In this document: positions 45,870 through 54,831 of the stretch, piece after piece
How the letters are laid out: each line of letters opens with the position of its first letter
How positions within the stretch are numbered: the stretch's first letter is position 1
Origin: Victivallaceae bacterium
Lineage (GTDB): Bacteria; Verrucomicrobiota; Lentisphaeria; Victivallales; Victivallaceae
Assembly: GCA_028718375.1 (NCBI GenBank)
Contig: JAQULZ010000003.1
Coordinates: forward strand, 1-62,160
Direction of reading: 5' to 3'
DNA: 62,160 nucleotides
Translations under genes and position numbers: made by a program
Notes under the pieces: model-generated
Told to the model about the DNA's origin: nothing
What the model saw: the letters and a program-made list of their open reading frames with translations, nothing else
Databases searched by the model: none

Positions 45870-47093
45870 TCAGTTACAGTTTCTGCCTTTGACGACAAAC
45901 CATATCGTACCGATAACACCGAAGGCTGCTGCGGTCAGGAAATTGGCGGCCGGCGAAATAGTCCACAACCAGGCTCCCAAGCCTGCGCCGAAAGTCACGA
46001 CCACATCCCGCAGCAGGTAATAGGTACCGAACATCGCTGCTTTACTGTCTTCCGGAGCCAAATCCATAATCAGTGCTTTTCGCGTCGGTTCGCCGAATTC
46101 CTTTAACCCGCGCACGGCGAATGCCGCCGTCAGCCACCAGAAATTCCGGCTGAAATACAGCAGGAGGGGAAACAAAGTAAAAAATATGAAGGTGGTCGCA
46201 ACAAAAGGCTTTTTACCGCTCCGGTCCGCCAGCCAGGCCACCGGAAGATAAACCAGTACCGCCACCGTCATTTCAATCGTGGTGAGAATTCCAAAGTCAA
46301 AGCCGCTGACCTTAGCCCCGACTGCGGTTTGCATTGCCCATATCGCCAGATACGCATAGGGTATCTGCTCACAGAACCGCACCAGAATATCGGCGATCAG
46401 CAGGTTACGAAGATTCCGGCTCATCAGGCGCATCATTGCTGCCGCCATTGCCAGCGGATGGCGCGATACGGTTTCTTTGCGAGGAACTTCGGCAATCAGC
46501 CATTGCTGCAAAATAGCCGCCACTACGGCCAAGGCCAGTGCGCAGCCGAACGCTATACGTACTCCCTGTTCAACTCCAAACCGGTCGATCATCAATCCTC
46601 CCAGTACCGGCCCCAGCGCCATGGGGAAACGGCGAATCAGAGAATGCATGGAGACGCCCATGATTCGCTTATTTTTCGGAAGGGATACCGCGACCAGTTC
46701 CATCGTAGCTGGAAGAGAAATGGCCGTCCAGGACAGAAAGAAGAACGAGCCGATAAAAACAGCTATCCAATTCGGAACCAGAACCACGATCAGAAATCCC
46801 AGCATTGCGATCAGGTTGAAAATCAGCAGCGACCGTTTGCCGCCGAACCGGTCGGTCAGCCAGGCTCCGGGCAGCGAATACAATGCCGACAGCAGATTGT
46901 CCAGAGCGTTAAGCAGGCCGGGCAAAAACGGCATACCGCCCAAAGCCAATAGATACAGCGGCAGAAAACGCTCCGCCATTTTTTCACCCAGGCCGACCAG
47001 TATCACCATGCCCAACAGTCCGACGATGCTTCGCTTCAGACCAAAAAAATCAATCAGTTTTCTAGTTGAATTTTGCCATCTTGCGATATTCAT
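45870..47093 (-). CDS. MFS transporter
   Basis: The product has about 407 residues and twelve predicted membrane helices. It carries the MFS loop 2-3 signature variant GAWLTDRFGGKRSLL and a second copy AWLADRSGKKPF after helix 8. The start is a poorly marked ATG at 47093; a GTG two codons upstream is also open. The solute cannot be deduced. It shares no operon; a palindrome lies 60-90 bases upstream. Confidence 0.85.
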   Translation of the reverse strand: MNIARWQNSTRKLIDFFGLKRSIVGLLGMVILVGLGEKMAERFLPLYLLALGGMPFLPGLLNALDNLLSALYSLPGAWLTDRFGGKRSLLIFNLIAMLGFLIVVLVPNWIAVFIGSFFFLSWTAISLPATMELVAVSLPKNKRIMGVSMHSLIRRFPMALGPVLGGLMIDRFGVEQGVRIAFGCALALAVVAAILQQWLIAEVPRKETVSRHPLAMAAAMMRLMSRNLRNLLIADILVRFCEQIPYAYLAIWAMQTAVGAKVSGFDFGILTTIEMTVAVLVYLPVAWLADRSGKKPFVATTFIFFTLFPLLLYFSRNFWWLTAAFAVRGLKEFGEPTRKALIMDLAPEDSKAAMFGTYYLLRDVVVTFGAGLGAWLWTISPAANFLTAAAFGVIGTIWFVVKGRNCN

Positions 47094-47405
47094 TATCACA
47101 ATTCCAGATTAAAATATTACAGAAACCCCAAAATATACACCTTGCTGGAAAAAAACATATCTTTGGACTGTAAAGATATACTGTGAATTTGGAAGAAGTT
47201 AGAAGTTTAAAAAAAATTGAGCAATAAATTCTGAGCAAATAGATAATGAAAAGAAGAGGTTGTCATGTTAAGAAACTCAAAATCACTGAAAGAACGCAAT
47301 TTACTTGCCAGGGATGGAAAAATCGACACATGCAAATTTTTCTGTCATACCCGATCGACAACAATGCCGTAGAACTTGATAGGAACCACTGTTTTATAAT
47401 TTTTT
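47094..47405. other. Intergenic region with palindrome upstream of the MFS gene
   Basis: Inverted repeat ATATCTTT/AAAGATAT (47157-47179, spacer GGACTGT) sits upstream of the MFS start and could be an operator. The rest (to 47405) has only short AT-rich open frames without support. Confidence 0.35.
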
Positions 47406-47705
47406 TTAATTCGTTGCCATTTTTGTTCTAACCTCATCAATCAGGCTTTTGGGCGTGAGTTTTACGGCGATCGTAATAAGTATCGCCAAAATGATCACAT
47501 CGTCAAGATAGCCAAGGACAGGAATGAAATCCGGAATTACATCAATCGGGGAAAGTGCGTAAAATACCGCAAGGGCAAGACACCATCTGCTCAGTTTCGG
47601 ACAATCAGGATGAGCGATGACATTTTTATAAACAAGAATTTCATTTTTAAACGTATTGATAAATTTTTTCAGTGATTGAAACATTTCTTCATTTATATTT
47701 GACAT
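47406..47705 (-). CDS. YkvA-family (DUF1232) small membrane protein
   Basis: The protein has 99 residues. The hallmark DUF1232 segment is plain: LALAVFYALSPIDVIPDFIPVLGYLDDVIIL, shown by SPIDVIPDFIPVLGYLDD, with one or two hydrophobic helices around it. The family's function is not established. The start overlaps the end of the HU-like gene by 17 bases. Confidence 0.85.
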   Translation of the reverse strand: MSNINEEMFQSLKKFINTFKNEILVYKNVIAHPDCPKLSRWCLALAVFYALSPIDVIPDFIPVLGYLDDVIILAILITIAVKLTPKSLIDEVRTKMATN

Positions 47706-48000
47706 CGCCTGGATTAAGCTGTTCTATCTGTTTTTTCAGTTTTTTTCCCATACGGAATTTAACCACTGCCCGGTCAGGAATAATGACTTCATTTTCAGGT
47801 CGTCTCGGATTACGGGCAATACGGCTTTTTCTGACAACCACTTCGAAAACTCCGAAATTCCGCAACTCTACTGTCTTGCCAGCGGCGACTTCATCTGCAA
47901 TGCCGTCCAGGGTCATCTGAATTATCGCCGCTACCTCCTGTTGAATAAGGCCAGTTTCTTTAGCTATTTTTACTACCAGATTGCGTTTGGTCATTGCCAT
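47689..48000 (-). CDS. HU/IHF-family DNA-binding protein
   Basis: The product has 103 residues. It is a nucleoid-associated DNA-bending protein with TKRNLVVKIAKETGLIQQEV and VELRNFGVFEVVVRKSRIAR, followed by NPRRPENEVIIPDRAVVKFRMGK, the beta-arm and C-terminal signature. A GGAGAG site precedes the ATG at 48000. It faces away from the accessory operon at 48202 across a 200-base divergent region. It could be the general HU of the cell or a second copy carried by the island, and I cannot tell which. Confidence 0.9.
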   Translation of the reverse strand: MAMTKRNLVVKIAKETGLIQQEVAAIIQMTLDGIADEVAAGKTVELRNFGVFEVVVRKSRIARNPRRPENEVIIPDRAVVKFRMGKKLKKQIEQLNPGDVKYK

Positions 48001-48101
48001 AATCGAACTCTCCTTTGTAATTTGTCTTCTTTAAATTAACCCAAAACCACGTTCAGAGCAAGCAAATAGTCTTATATTTTATGGATTTTGACAAGGAAAG
48101 T

Positions 48102-48139
48102 TACCCTATGAAACCCAATGTAACCCAATAAAACCATTT
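48102..48139. repeat. Four 10-bp-phased repeats before the accessory operon
   Basis: TACCCTAT (48102), AACCCAAT (48112), AACCCAAT (48122) and AAACCATT (48132) begin exactly 10 bases apart. All lie on one DNA face and run up to the -35 box at 48138. They look like a binding array for a regulator, perhaps the HTH protein encoded just downstream. Confidence 0.5.
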
Positions 48140-48165
48140 GAAATTAGTAACACTTACTATATATT
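48138..48165 (+). promoter_or_regulatory. Putative promoter of the NurA-HerA operon
   Basis: TTGAAA (48138-48143) and TATATT (48160-48165) are 16 bases apart. The start site would be near 48172, and the first ATG at 48202 has GCAGGAG upstream. Confidence 0.5.
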
Positions 48166-48201
48166 AGTTTGTTTATTATAATGCCTTGAGCAGGAGATGT
48201 T

Positions 48202-48417
48202 ATGCCTATAGAAAAGGAAAGATGGGTTTCAGTTAGTGAGATAGCAGAACACCTTGGGGTGTGTAAAGATACCATCTATACCTGGTTGGCTGAAAAACAA
48301 ATGCCCGCTCATAAGGTTGGACGGCTCTGGAAATTCAAAATTGCCCAAGTCGATAAATGGATCGAAAACGGTGGAGCCAATCGGGGACTTACAAAGAATC
48401 AGGTTAAAACACAATGA
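48202..48417 (+). CDS. Excisionase-type helix-turn-helix DNA-binding protein
   Basis: The product has 71 residues. It carries a MerR-like/excisionase winged helix: WVSVSEIAEHLGVCKDTIYT, WLAEKQMPAHKVGRLWKFK, VDKWIENGG. Proteins of this kind act as excisionases or small regulators. Position as first gene, with the phased repeats upstream, suggests an autoregulator; a role in excision is also possible. The stop overlaps the next ATG (ATGA). Confidence 0.85.
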   Translation: MPIEKERWVSVSEIAEHLGVCKDTIYTWLAEKQMPAHKVGRLWKFKIAQVDKWIENGGANRGLTKNQVKTQ

Positions 48418-49547
48418 ACGTTCTTAGAATACTTGAAAAAGAGATTCACGGCAAATGTTTCGGATCGAGACGTTATAATGTCGACACGCTTTCCCTCTCT
48501 CCATTAGCATATGATGAGTCCCCAAAGATGATTTATAAAATTCAAGGTGAAACTGAAAAGCATAAGTCCTACATTAATCTTGAAATATTAGCAAAACGCA
48601 TGGCAAATAGTGATCCAATTTTACGTTTTTTTCTTGATGGCTCACGTCATACATACAAAATTGATGATATCGCACTTGGAAATAATGTCTATCCAATAGT
48701 TGCTGGTCAAATCGGGGTTGGGTGCTGTCGTCGTGATAATAAAAGAATGTTTCCTCAGCATCTTTACCGTGAATTTGTATTGGTATTACCTTCAGTTGTA
48801 AATAAAGATGGTAATAATGATGAATTGTTTTTTAATTTGTTGATGCAAAAGCTTAATGCTTCTGACGTATTAAAACGTTATGAAATTGAGTTTGGAAAGA
48901 TTCTCTATTATCATACGAGAAAAGATGAAGATTCCGAGAAATTAGCCATTGCAAAAATTCAAGATCGGATGGTTGAACTTGAAAAGATAATGGTTAAAGA
49001 ACTTACAGAGCAAAAATTACTTGCTTCCGGTGCTTATCTCTTAAAAGATGGTTCTTTGGAATACAAAATGACAAGAACTGAAGACCCGTTTCATTTTGAT
49101 AAAATCAGAAACAACTATCGCCATGTTATTGGGGTTTCAAAATCATTTAATCCAGATTTAGCAAAATCAGTTTCAGGACAAAGTAATGCAAAATTCATTG
49201 CGGAATTGCCTCTTTATTCCCGAACTCCTGCCTTTATGTATTCTTCCGAGATTTCAGGAGAAGAACGTTATGCGATTTGGTATCTCAGGATTAGAGGAGC
49301 TCACATAAACAGCCCATTTGATGGTATATTAAAAGTTGAAAAAGTTCTAATCAGCGAGCGTGAACGCCAAGCAGGGTTGAGTTCCGAGGAAATAGACACA
49401 ATCAGCGCTAATTTAATTAATGAAAGAAATCCAGCCTGTTACGGGGCCGACGAACGCTGGGCAAACCATATCTATCCTGTATTTCTTACCGAATCTTTTG
49501 TCAAAAGTAAATATCTAAGTACCGAATTTTTTATAAACATATTTTAG
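48414..49547 (+). CDS. NurA-like nuclease domain protein
   Basis: The protein has 377 residues. NurA is a 5'-3' DNA nuclease with an RNase H-like fold that works with HerA. The sequence has the three spaced NurA-type motifs: FLDGSR with D75, LLKDGSL with D212, and GVSKSFN with K243. Between the first two lies VYPIVAGQIGVGCC. The neighbouring HerA-like ATPase is the expected partner. It overlaps the HTH gene by 4 bases and is followed by the ATPase after 12 bases. The family identification is by motif only and the protein is divergent, so other RNase H-like nucleases are possible. The codons are AT-rich. Confidence 0.7.
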   Translation: MNVLRILEKEIHGKCFGSRRYNVDTLSLSPLAYDESPKMIYKIQGETEKHKSYINLEILAKRMANSDPILRFFLDGSRHTYKIDDIALGNNVYPIVAGQIGVGCCRRDNKRMFPQHLYREFVLVLPSVVNKDGNNDELFFNLLMQKLNASDVLKRYEIEFGKILYYHTRKDEDSEKLAIAKIQDRMVELEKIMVKELTEQKLLASGAYLLKDGSLEYKMTRTEDPFHFDKIRNNYRHVIGVSKSFNPDLAKSVSGQSNAKFIAELPLYSRTPAFMYSSEISGEERYAIWYLRIRGAHINSPFDGILKVEKVLISERERQAGLSSEEIDTISANLINERNPACYGADERWANHIYPVFLTESFVKSKYLSTEFFINIF

Positions 49548-49559
49548 AGGAGTTAACTT

Positions 49560-51254
49560 ATGAAAAAACCAGTTGGGCGAATAGCCGCGACAGAAAAGTG
49601 TCCAACAACAATCGATGAGTTTTTCTTTTGGACCTCACAAGATTTAATATTAAACCCATTCGATGTTGTTAAAGTCGATCATGTAAAAGATAGTTCGACA
49701 TTTGGAGTTGTCGAAGAGATTTCCCACATTACGGATTCAAGTGGATATTTATCCAACTATATTTCAAATGACTTTGGAGATGTGAATGCACCGTCGAATA
49801 CCAATAGAATTGGAATGAACTATGTAAAAGCCAAGGTCATTGGGAATACTGAAAATATTTATATCCCTGTTCAAAATGGTTCTGGAGTATTTTTAGCTAC
49901 CGCAGAAGAAATTGCATGGGCTTTAGGACTTAGTCCTGAAGATATAAAAAATCCGGTAGCTTGTGGGTATCTTGAAATGTATGAAGGTATCAACGAAAAA
50001 GATGCAAAAGTTTTTTTGCCGGTAAATATTAATGCCGATTTCCTGCTTGGCCCCGAGGGCGCGCACCTTAATATTTCAGGTATTTCAGGCTTGGCTGCAA
50101 AAACATCTTACGCCATGTTTATAATGAAAGCAATTCAACATAAGGCTATCCTGAAAGATGATATTTCAAATATTGCGTTTATTTTTCTGAATGTCAAAGG
50201 ACGTGATTTATTATCAATAGACGAACCCGCAAGATATGAACCCGCAAAAAATTCTTATCTTAAAAAACTTTACGAAGCGTTGGGACTTGATACGAATCCA
50301 TTTAAAAATGTAAAATACTTCTATCCTTATGGAGGTATTAATGATGTGAGAAGTTATGTTCGCAAAGATCAATTTGAACGCCAAGTTCGGGACAAAAAAG
50401 CCTACAGGTACAAATATCTTTATGATCAAGATAAAGATAATTTAGACCTGATGTTTGCAAATATTGGTGATCCTAACCAAACAATTGATTCAATCCTTAA
50501 TTATATCATTTCTGGACAAGGAAAATTTTCTAGTGTTACTAATTGGACAAGTTTCCTTGAAGAAGTTTCCCAACGTTGTATCCCCGGAGGAAATGACAAA
50601 GAAATTCCTGTTGCGAGTTGGCGTAAGTTCAAGCGAATAGCAAAAAAAGCTATTGATTCAGAAATGAGTATTTTTGCGCGGGCTGTTGATGAAAATCAGG
50701 GTGAAACCCGTTTGCAGGATGCAATAAAGAAGATCAAGAAAAATGATGTTTTCGTTGTTGATGTAGCAAAACAGGACGAAGATATGCAGGCTTTCGTGTT
50801 TGGGGATATTATGCGTGCGGTATATTCTTTGAAACTTGGAGAATTTGATGAAGAACTGGATACTCCGCCACCACAGAAGATTATTATTTTCATTGATGAG
50901 TTAAACAAATATGCCTCGAGTGATGTTCCTAAAAGTTCACCCATCTTAAGGCAACTTTTAGATATAGCCGAACGTGGGCGTTCTCTTGGAATAGTTTTAT
51001 TTTCGGCCGAACAATTTAGAAGCGCTATTCACGACAGAATTACAGGTAACTGTTCAACGCATGCATATGGTCGAACTAATGCCATTGAAATATCCAAGAA
51101 CGACTACCGTTTCGTTCCTCCGGTTTATAAAAATATGATGACTAGGTTAAAACAAGGGGAATATATTATTCAAAATCCAATATTCCGTTCTCTTCTCAAT
51201 ATTAAATTTCCGGAGCCTCTTTACTGGCAGGATAAGGGGGATTCTCAGCAATGA
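49560..51254 (+). CDS. HerA-like ATPase
   Basis: The protein has 564 residues. An N-terminal HAS-barrel-like part (FDVVKVDHVKDSSTFGVVEEI) precedes the ATPase domain. Walker A is NISGISGLAAKTSYAM (K181), a HerA loop with one extra residue and Ala in place of Gly before the Lys-Thr. Walker B is IIIFIDELNKYA (D446, E447). LLDIAERGRSLGIVLFSAEQ is the usual HerA sensor/arginine region. A long insert lies between residues 220 and 400. HerA forms hexameric DNA-translocating rings that stimulate NurA. An AGAGGAG site precedes the ATG, and it ends with an ATGA overlap to the next gene. Confidence 0.82.
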   Translation: MKKPVGRIAATEKCPTTIDEFFFWTSQDLILNPFDVVKVDHVKDSSTFGVVEEISHITDSSGYLSNYISNDFGDVNAPSNTNRIGMNYVKAKVIGNTENIYIPVQNGSGVFLATAEEIAWALGLSPEDIKNPVACGYLEMYEGINEKDAKVFLPVNINADFLLGPEGAHLNISGISGLAAKTSYAMFIMKAIQHKAILKDDISNIAFIFLNVKGRDLLSIDEPARYEPAKNSYLKKLYEALGLDTNPFKNVKYFYPYGGINDVRSYVRKDQFERQVRDKKAYRYKYLYDQDKDNLDLMFANIGDPNQTIDSILNYIISGQGKFSSVTNWTSFLEEVSQRCIPGGNDKEIPVASWRKFKRIAKKAIDSEMSIFARAVDENQGETRLQDAIKKIKKNDVFVVDVAKQDEDMQAFVFGDIMRAVYSLKLGEFDEELDTPPPQKIIIFIDELNKYASSDVPKSSPILRQLLDIAERGRSLGIVLFSAEQFRSAIHDRITGNCSTHAYGRTNAIEISKNDYRFVPPVYKNMMTRLKQGEYIIQNPIFRSLLNIKFPEPLYWQDKGDSQQ

Positions 51255-52834
51255 AAACGAAGTTGAAATTTGGAAAAAATATTATTGGCACCCTGACAGA
51301 AGGAATGTATGAAAATTCTCGCTTTATTTACCGGGAATACATTCAGAACGCTGCTGACCAGATTGATATTGCAACGTCACTGGGGTTACTTGAAGAAGGT
51401 GAAGGAGTTATTGACATCCGGATAGAGCCGACCAAACGAGAAATAATCATTAAAGACAATGCAACAGGTATTCCGCAAGAAAAAGTTTATGAAACTCTCG
51501 GCAATGTAGCGGCATCCACAAAAGACAGAAAAATACAAAAGGGTTTTCGCGGAATTGGACGTTTAGGCGGTTTGGGATATTGTAAACGGCTTATTTTTGA
51601 GACATCATATTTTGGAGAAGAGTGCAAAACCATCATGTCTTGGGATGCTGCCAAGCTAAAAAGTCATTTAAGTGATAGAGCTATTACGCTTGATGCAATT
51701 GCTGTAATAGATGATGTAACTGAGATATCAACGGAACCATGCACAAAGGATGAACATTATTTTAGTGTCAAGCTGGAACACATAAATGAAACAAACGAAC
51801 TGCTACTCAATGTTGAGGATATAAAAGAATATCTCTCTATGATTGCTCCTGTACCATTTAATTTCGGAGAATTTTATCTTGCCAGGAAAATCTATGATTA
51901 TATTCAATCTGAAAAATTGCCTGAATTGGACGAATACAACGTTCGTATTAATGGAGAACAAATATTCAAAGGTTATAAACTTGGGATTCACCACATAACA
52001 ACAGGGGGGAATTCATCTCGTATTGATGAAATTCGCGATATTGAATTTCAGAAGTTTATAAACCATAAAGATGAAGTTATTGGATGGTGTTGGTTTGGGA
52101 TTTCTAATTTTGAGAAGGTCATTCCAGAACGAGGTAATCGACATAGAGCATTGCGGCTTAGAAAAAACAATATTCAAATAGGAGAAGCCACAGCACTGAA
52201 TGATCTCCATAAAGAAGGAAGGGGGAATAATTATTTTGTAGGAGAAATACATGCTCTTGATTATGAATTAATTCCAAATTCATCGCGAAGTTATTTCAAT
52301 GAAAATCAGGAATGCAGGCAATTTGAACGTGAAGTTCGTGCTTTTTTTCATGATACGCTACATAAAATCTATTATGATGCTAATAACATTAAGAATGCTT
52401 TTAAGCATATTGCCGAAGAGCAGAAACTTGCTCAACTTATCCATAAAAAGACAACACAAACCGGGTTTTCAAGCGGCTCAGAAAAAAAATCTCTTTTTAA
52501 GAAATATGAAGAAGCACAAAAGAAAGCTCAAGAAAGTCAAAAGAAAATTGAAAAATTTACAACTCGGACCACAAAGGAGCCTTTAATAAGCAAAGTTTTT
52601 CCGGGAATTGAAGAGAAACACGCTCCCCCGAAAGAAATTCCGAAAATCAAACCATTGAATGAACCGAATAAAACGAATAAAAAGATAAATAAGAAGTTTA
52701 GAACAGATAATTTAACGAAACTTCCTCGAGAACAACGTAAGTTTTTAGGGGATATTTTTGACATAATTATCAGAGCTCTCCCTCCTGATATGGCTGAAGC
52801 TTTGATTTGTAAGATAGAGGAAGAATATAAATAG
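51251..52834 (+). CDS. GHKL (Hsp90/MutL/MORC-type) ATPase
   Basis: The protein has 527 residues. The Bergerat fold is complete in the first 110 residues: N box FIYREYIQNAADQID (E29, N33, D36), G1 box IIIKDNATGIP (D69) and G2 GFRGIGRLGGLGYCKR (98-113). A transducer-like region follows to about residue 390. A charged coiled-coil/linker segment (about 400-480) leads to a short helical C-terminus. Such ATPases act as ATP-gated clamps on proteins or DNA. Placement directly after HerA (4-base overlap) suggests a shared DNA-linked task. The subfamily is uncertain. Confidence 0.8.
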   Translation: MKTKLKFGKNIIGTLTEGMYENSRFIYREYIQNAADQIDIATSLGLLEEGEGVIDIRIEPTKREIIIKDNATGIPQEKVYETLGNVAASTKDRKIQKGFRGIGRLGGLGYCKRLIFETSYFGEECKTIMSWDAAKLKSHLSDRAITLDAIAVIDDVTEISTEPCTKDEHYFSVKLEHINETNELLLNVEDIKEYLSMIAPVPFNFGEFYLARKIYDYIQSEKLPELDEYNVRINGEQIFKGYKLGIHHITTGGNSSRIDEIRDIEFQKFINHKDEVIGWCWFGISNFEKVIPERGNRHRALRLRKNNIQIGEATALNDLHKEGRGNNYFVGEIHALDYELIPNSSRSYFNENQECRQFEREVRAFFHDTLHKIYYDANNIKNAFKHIAEEQKLAQLIHKKTTQTGFSSGSEKKSLFKKYEEAQKKAQESQKKIEKFTTRTTKEPLISKVFPGIEEKHAPPKEIPKIKPLNEPNKTNKKINKKFRTDNLTKLPREQRKFLGDIFDIIIRALPPDMAEALICKIEEEYK

Positions 52835-52835
52835 A

Positions 52836-54695
52836 ATGCGAAACATATTATTATTGGAGCCGAATTACAAAAACAAATATCCGCCAATGGGGCTAATGAA
52901 AATTGCTAAGTATCATAGAATGCTTGGCGATAATGTTGTTTTTTTTAAAGGGGATTTAAAAGTTTTCGTTTTAGAAGAAATTACCAGGAAAGCTATTGCT
53001 TCCCTTGCTGACGCGGTTTCTACCATCAATTGGGAAAATAAATTTCCTGAAATCATGACTTTTATCAAGACAGGTCATATTGAGAATGGTTCCGAATTGG
53101 AAGTACTAAGATCAATGCCACTGGCATCGCCATGGTTTAAATATTACCGAGAATATTATTATAAGAGAAAATATTTTGATGAAAAGCCATGGGATCGTGT
53201 TTGTGTTACAACATTATTTACTTTTTACTGGGAAATTACAATAGAAACAATTCTTTTTGCCAAAAAACTGGTAAAAGACCCTAAGCAAATTCTTGTTGGC
53301 GGCGTAATGGCTACTGTTGTTGCTGATGAGGTTAAAAAAGCTACTGGAATCAAGCCATATAAAGGTTGCATTAATAAAAAATCTATTTTAGGAGATCATG
53401 GAATCAATATCAATATAGATGATCTTTCTTTGGATTATTCTATTTTACATGAGATAGATTATGAATACCCGGAGATGGGTTCTTATTATGGTTATACAAC
53501 CCGAGGATGCAAAAATGGATGTCCTTTTTGTGCTGTTCCTATTATTGAACCTGAGTTCAAAGATTATTTGCCTTTGACAGAAAAAATTGAAGAAACTCGA
53601 CGATTATTTGGAGACCAGCATCATTTGCTTTTACTGGATAATAATGTTTTAGCATCCGACTGTTTTTTTAAAATAATTGACGAAATTAAGTCTTGTGGTT
53701 TTGCTAAAGATGCAAAATACCGTAAACCGAATCAGTTTGAAATTGCAATAGCCCGCCTCATGGATGGATATAATGACAGGGCCTATATAAGAAGATCTGT
53801 GAAACTGCTACGTGAATTCGTTAATAAATTATCTGGGGAAGAACAGCAAACTGTTTACAAGCTATTAAGCGACAATTTACTTCTTAATCATTACACGGCT
53901 ACCAAAGAAAAAATATATCATGTTTATGAACAAGTTAAAGAGTTATATGAGTCAAAACGGCCTCGAGGTTATCGAAACCGATATGTAGATTTCAATCAAG
54001 GTGTTGACGCTCGTCGAATTACTGATAAAAAAATGAAAAAACTGAGCGAAGTTGCAATTCGTCCGTTGCGGATTGCGTTTGATGACTGGAAATCTCATAA
54101 AATATATAGGCATGCCGTTGAGCTTGCCGCAAAATATAAAATTAAAAATCTTTCTAACTATTTGCTATATAATTTCAATGATAAACCCGTTGATCTTTAT
54201 CGAAGGATGAAATTAAACGTTGAGTTGTGTGAGACTCTTGATTTAAATATTTATTCATTTCCAATGAAATACCATCCAATTATGGATTCAGACTATTTCC
54301 AAAACCGAGAATACACTGGCAAGTATTGGAATCGAAAATTTATCCGTGCTATACAGGCAGTATTAAACGCTACAAAGGGGAAAATCGGCAAAGGCAAAGA
54401 GTTTTTTGAGAAAGCTTTTGGCGCCAATGAGGAGGAATTTGAAAAGATACTCTATATGCCGGAAACATTTATTATTTATCGTTTTTATTTTGAAGGCATT
54501 GGACAAACACAGCAATGGTGGTCTGCATATTCTTCTCTGCCTGATAAAGAAAAAGAGGCTGTGAATCCTATTATTCACTCAAATGATTTTAGCGGAATTG
54601 ATAAGTTTAAAGAAAATAAAAAAATTTATCAAGTATTAAGCTATTATACCATTACAAGGACATCAGCACAAAAAGTAATTTCCTCAACGAGATAA
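52836..54695 (+). CDS. Radical SAM protein with B12-binding-type N-terminus
   Basis: The protein has 619 residues. The N-terminal domain begins ILLLEPNYKNKYPPMGLMKI and continues as a B12-binding-like Rossmann region (ILVGGVMATVVADEV). The radical SAM cluster motif is TRGCKNGCPFC, with C225, C229 and C232 (CX3CX2C). Residues 240-480 would form the SAM barrel, including DFNQGVDARRITDKKM. The C-terminal 130 residues are of unknown fold. It is separated from the GHKL gene by one base, so it belongs to the operon. Substrate and product cannot be deduced. Confidence 0.78.
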   Translation: MRNILLLEPNYKNKYPPMGLMKIAKYHRMLGDNVVFFKGDLKVFVLEEITRKAIASLADAVSTINWENKFPEIMTFIKTGHIENGSELEVLRSMPLASPWFKYYREYYYKRKYFDEKPWDRVCVTTLFTFYWEITIETILFAKKLVKDPKQILVGGVMATVVADEVKKATGIKPYKGCINKKSILGDHGININIDDLSLDYSILHEIDYEYPEMGSYYGYTTRGCKNGCPFCAVPIIEPEFKDYLPLTEKIEETRRLFGDQHHLLLLDNNVLASDCFFKIIDEIKSCGFAKDAKYRKPNQFEIAIARLMDGYNDRAYIRRSVKLLREFVNKLSGEEQQTVYKLLSDNLLLNHYTATKEKIYHVYEQVKELYESKRPRGYRNRYVDFNQGVDARRITDKKMKKLSEVAIRPLRIAFDDWKSHKIYRHAVELAAKYKIKNLSNYLLYNFNDKPVDLYRRMKLNVELCETLDLNIYSFPMKYHPIMDSDYFQNREYTGKYWNRKFIRAIQAVLNATKGKIGKGKEFFEKAFGANEEEFEKILYMPETFIIYRFYFEGIGQTQQWWSAYSSLPDKEKEAVNPIIHSNDFSGIDKFKENKKIYQVLSYYTITRTSAQKVISSTR

Positions 54696-54831
54696 AATGT
54701 CTTTTTAGAGCTTTCGTAACAGTGCAATTCGCCAAGAGTGTAAATTCATTGAGTATTATTTGTTCCATTGCATCAATGCCCTTCATAGCTTCCTCGTGAG
54801 AGTATAATTCATTATCAGAAAATTCTCCCAC
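54652..54831 (-). CDS. Possible 59-residue tail ORF coupled to the recombinase chimera
   Basis: An open frame starts at GTG immediately after the stop of the chimeric gene (TAAGTG). It runs 59 codons (SDNELYSHEEAMKGIDAM..., ending KLLFVLMSL), crossing 44 bases into the 3' end of the radical SAM gene. It has a plausible protein-like composition but no ribosome binding site and no recognised family. It may be a broken remnant of the element that carried the recombinase. Confidence 0.25.
   Translation of the reverse strand: MGEFSDNELYSHEEAMKGIDAMEQIILNEFTLLANCTVTKALKRHFISLRKLLFVLMSL

Noticed and set aside
45534..46106. Possible gene or integrase remnant after tRNA-Arg
   Set aside because: The translation shows no integrase motif, and half of it is antisense to the MFS gene.
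45255..54831. tRNA-Arg as the attachment site of the accessory island
   Set aside because: I found no duplicated tRNA 3' end near the right edge of the island and no tyrosine integrase, so the link is not supported.
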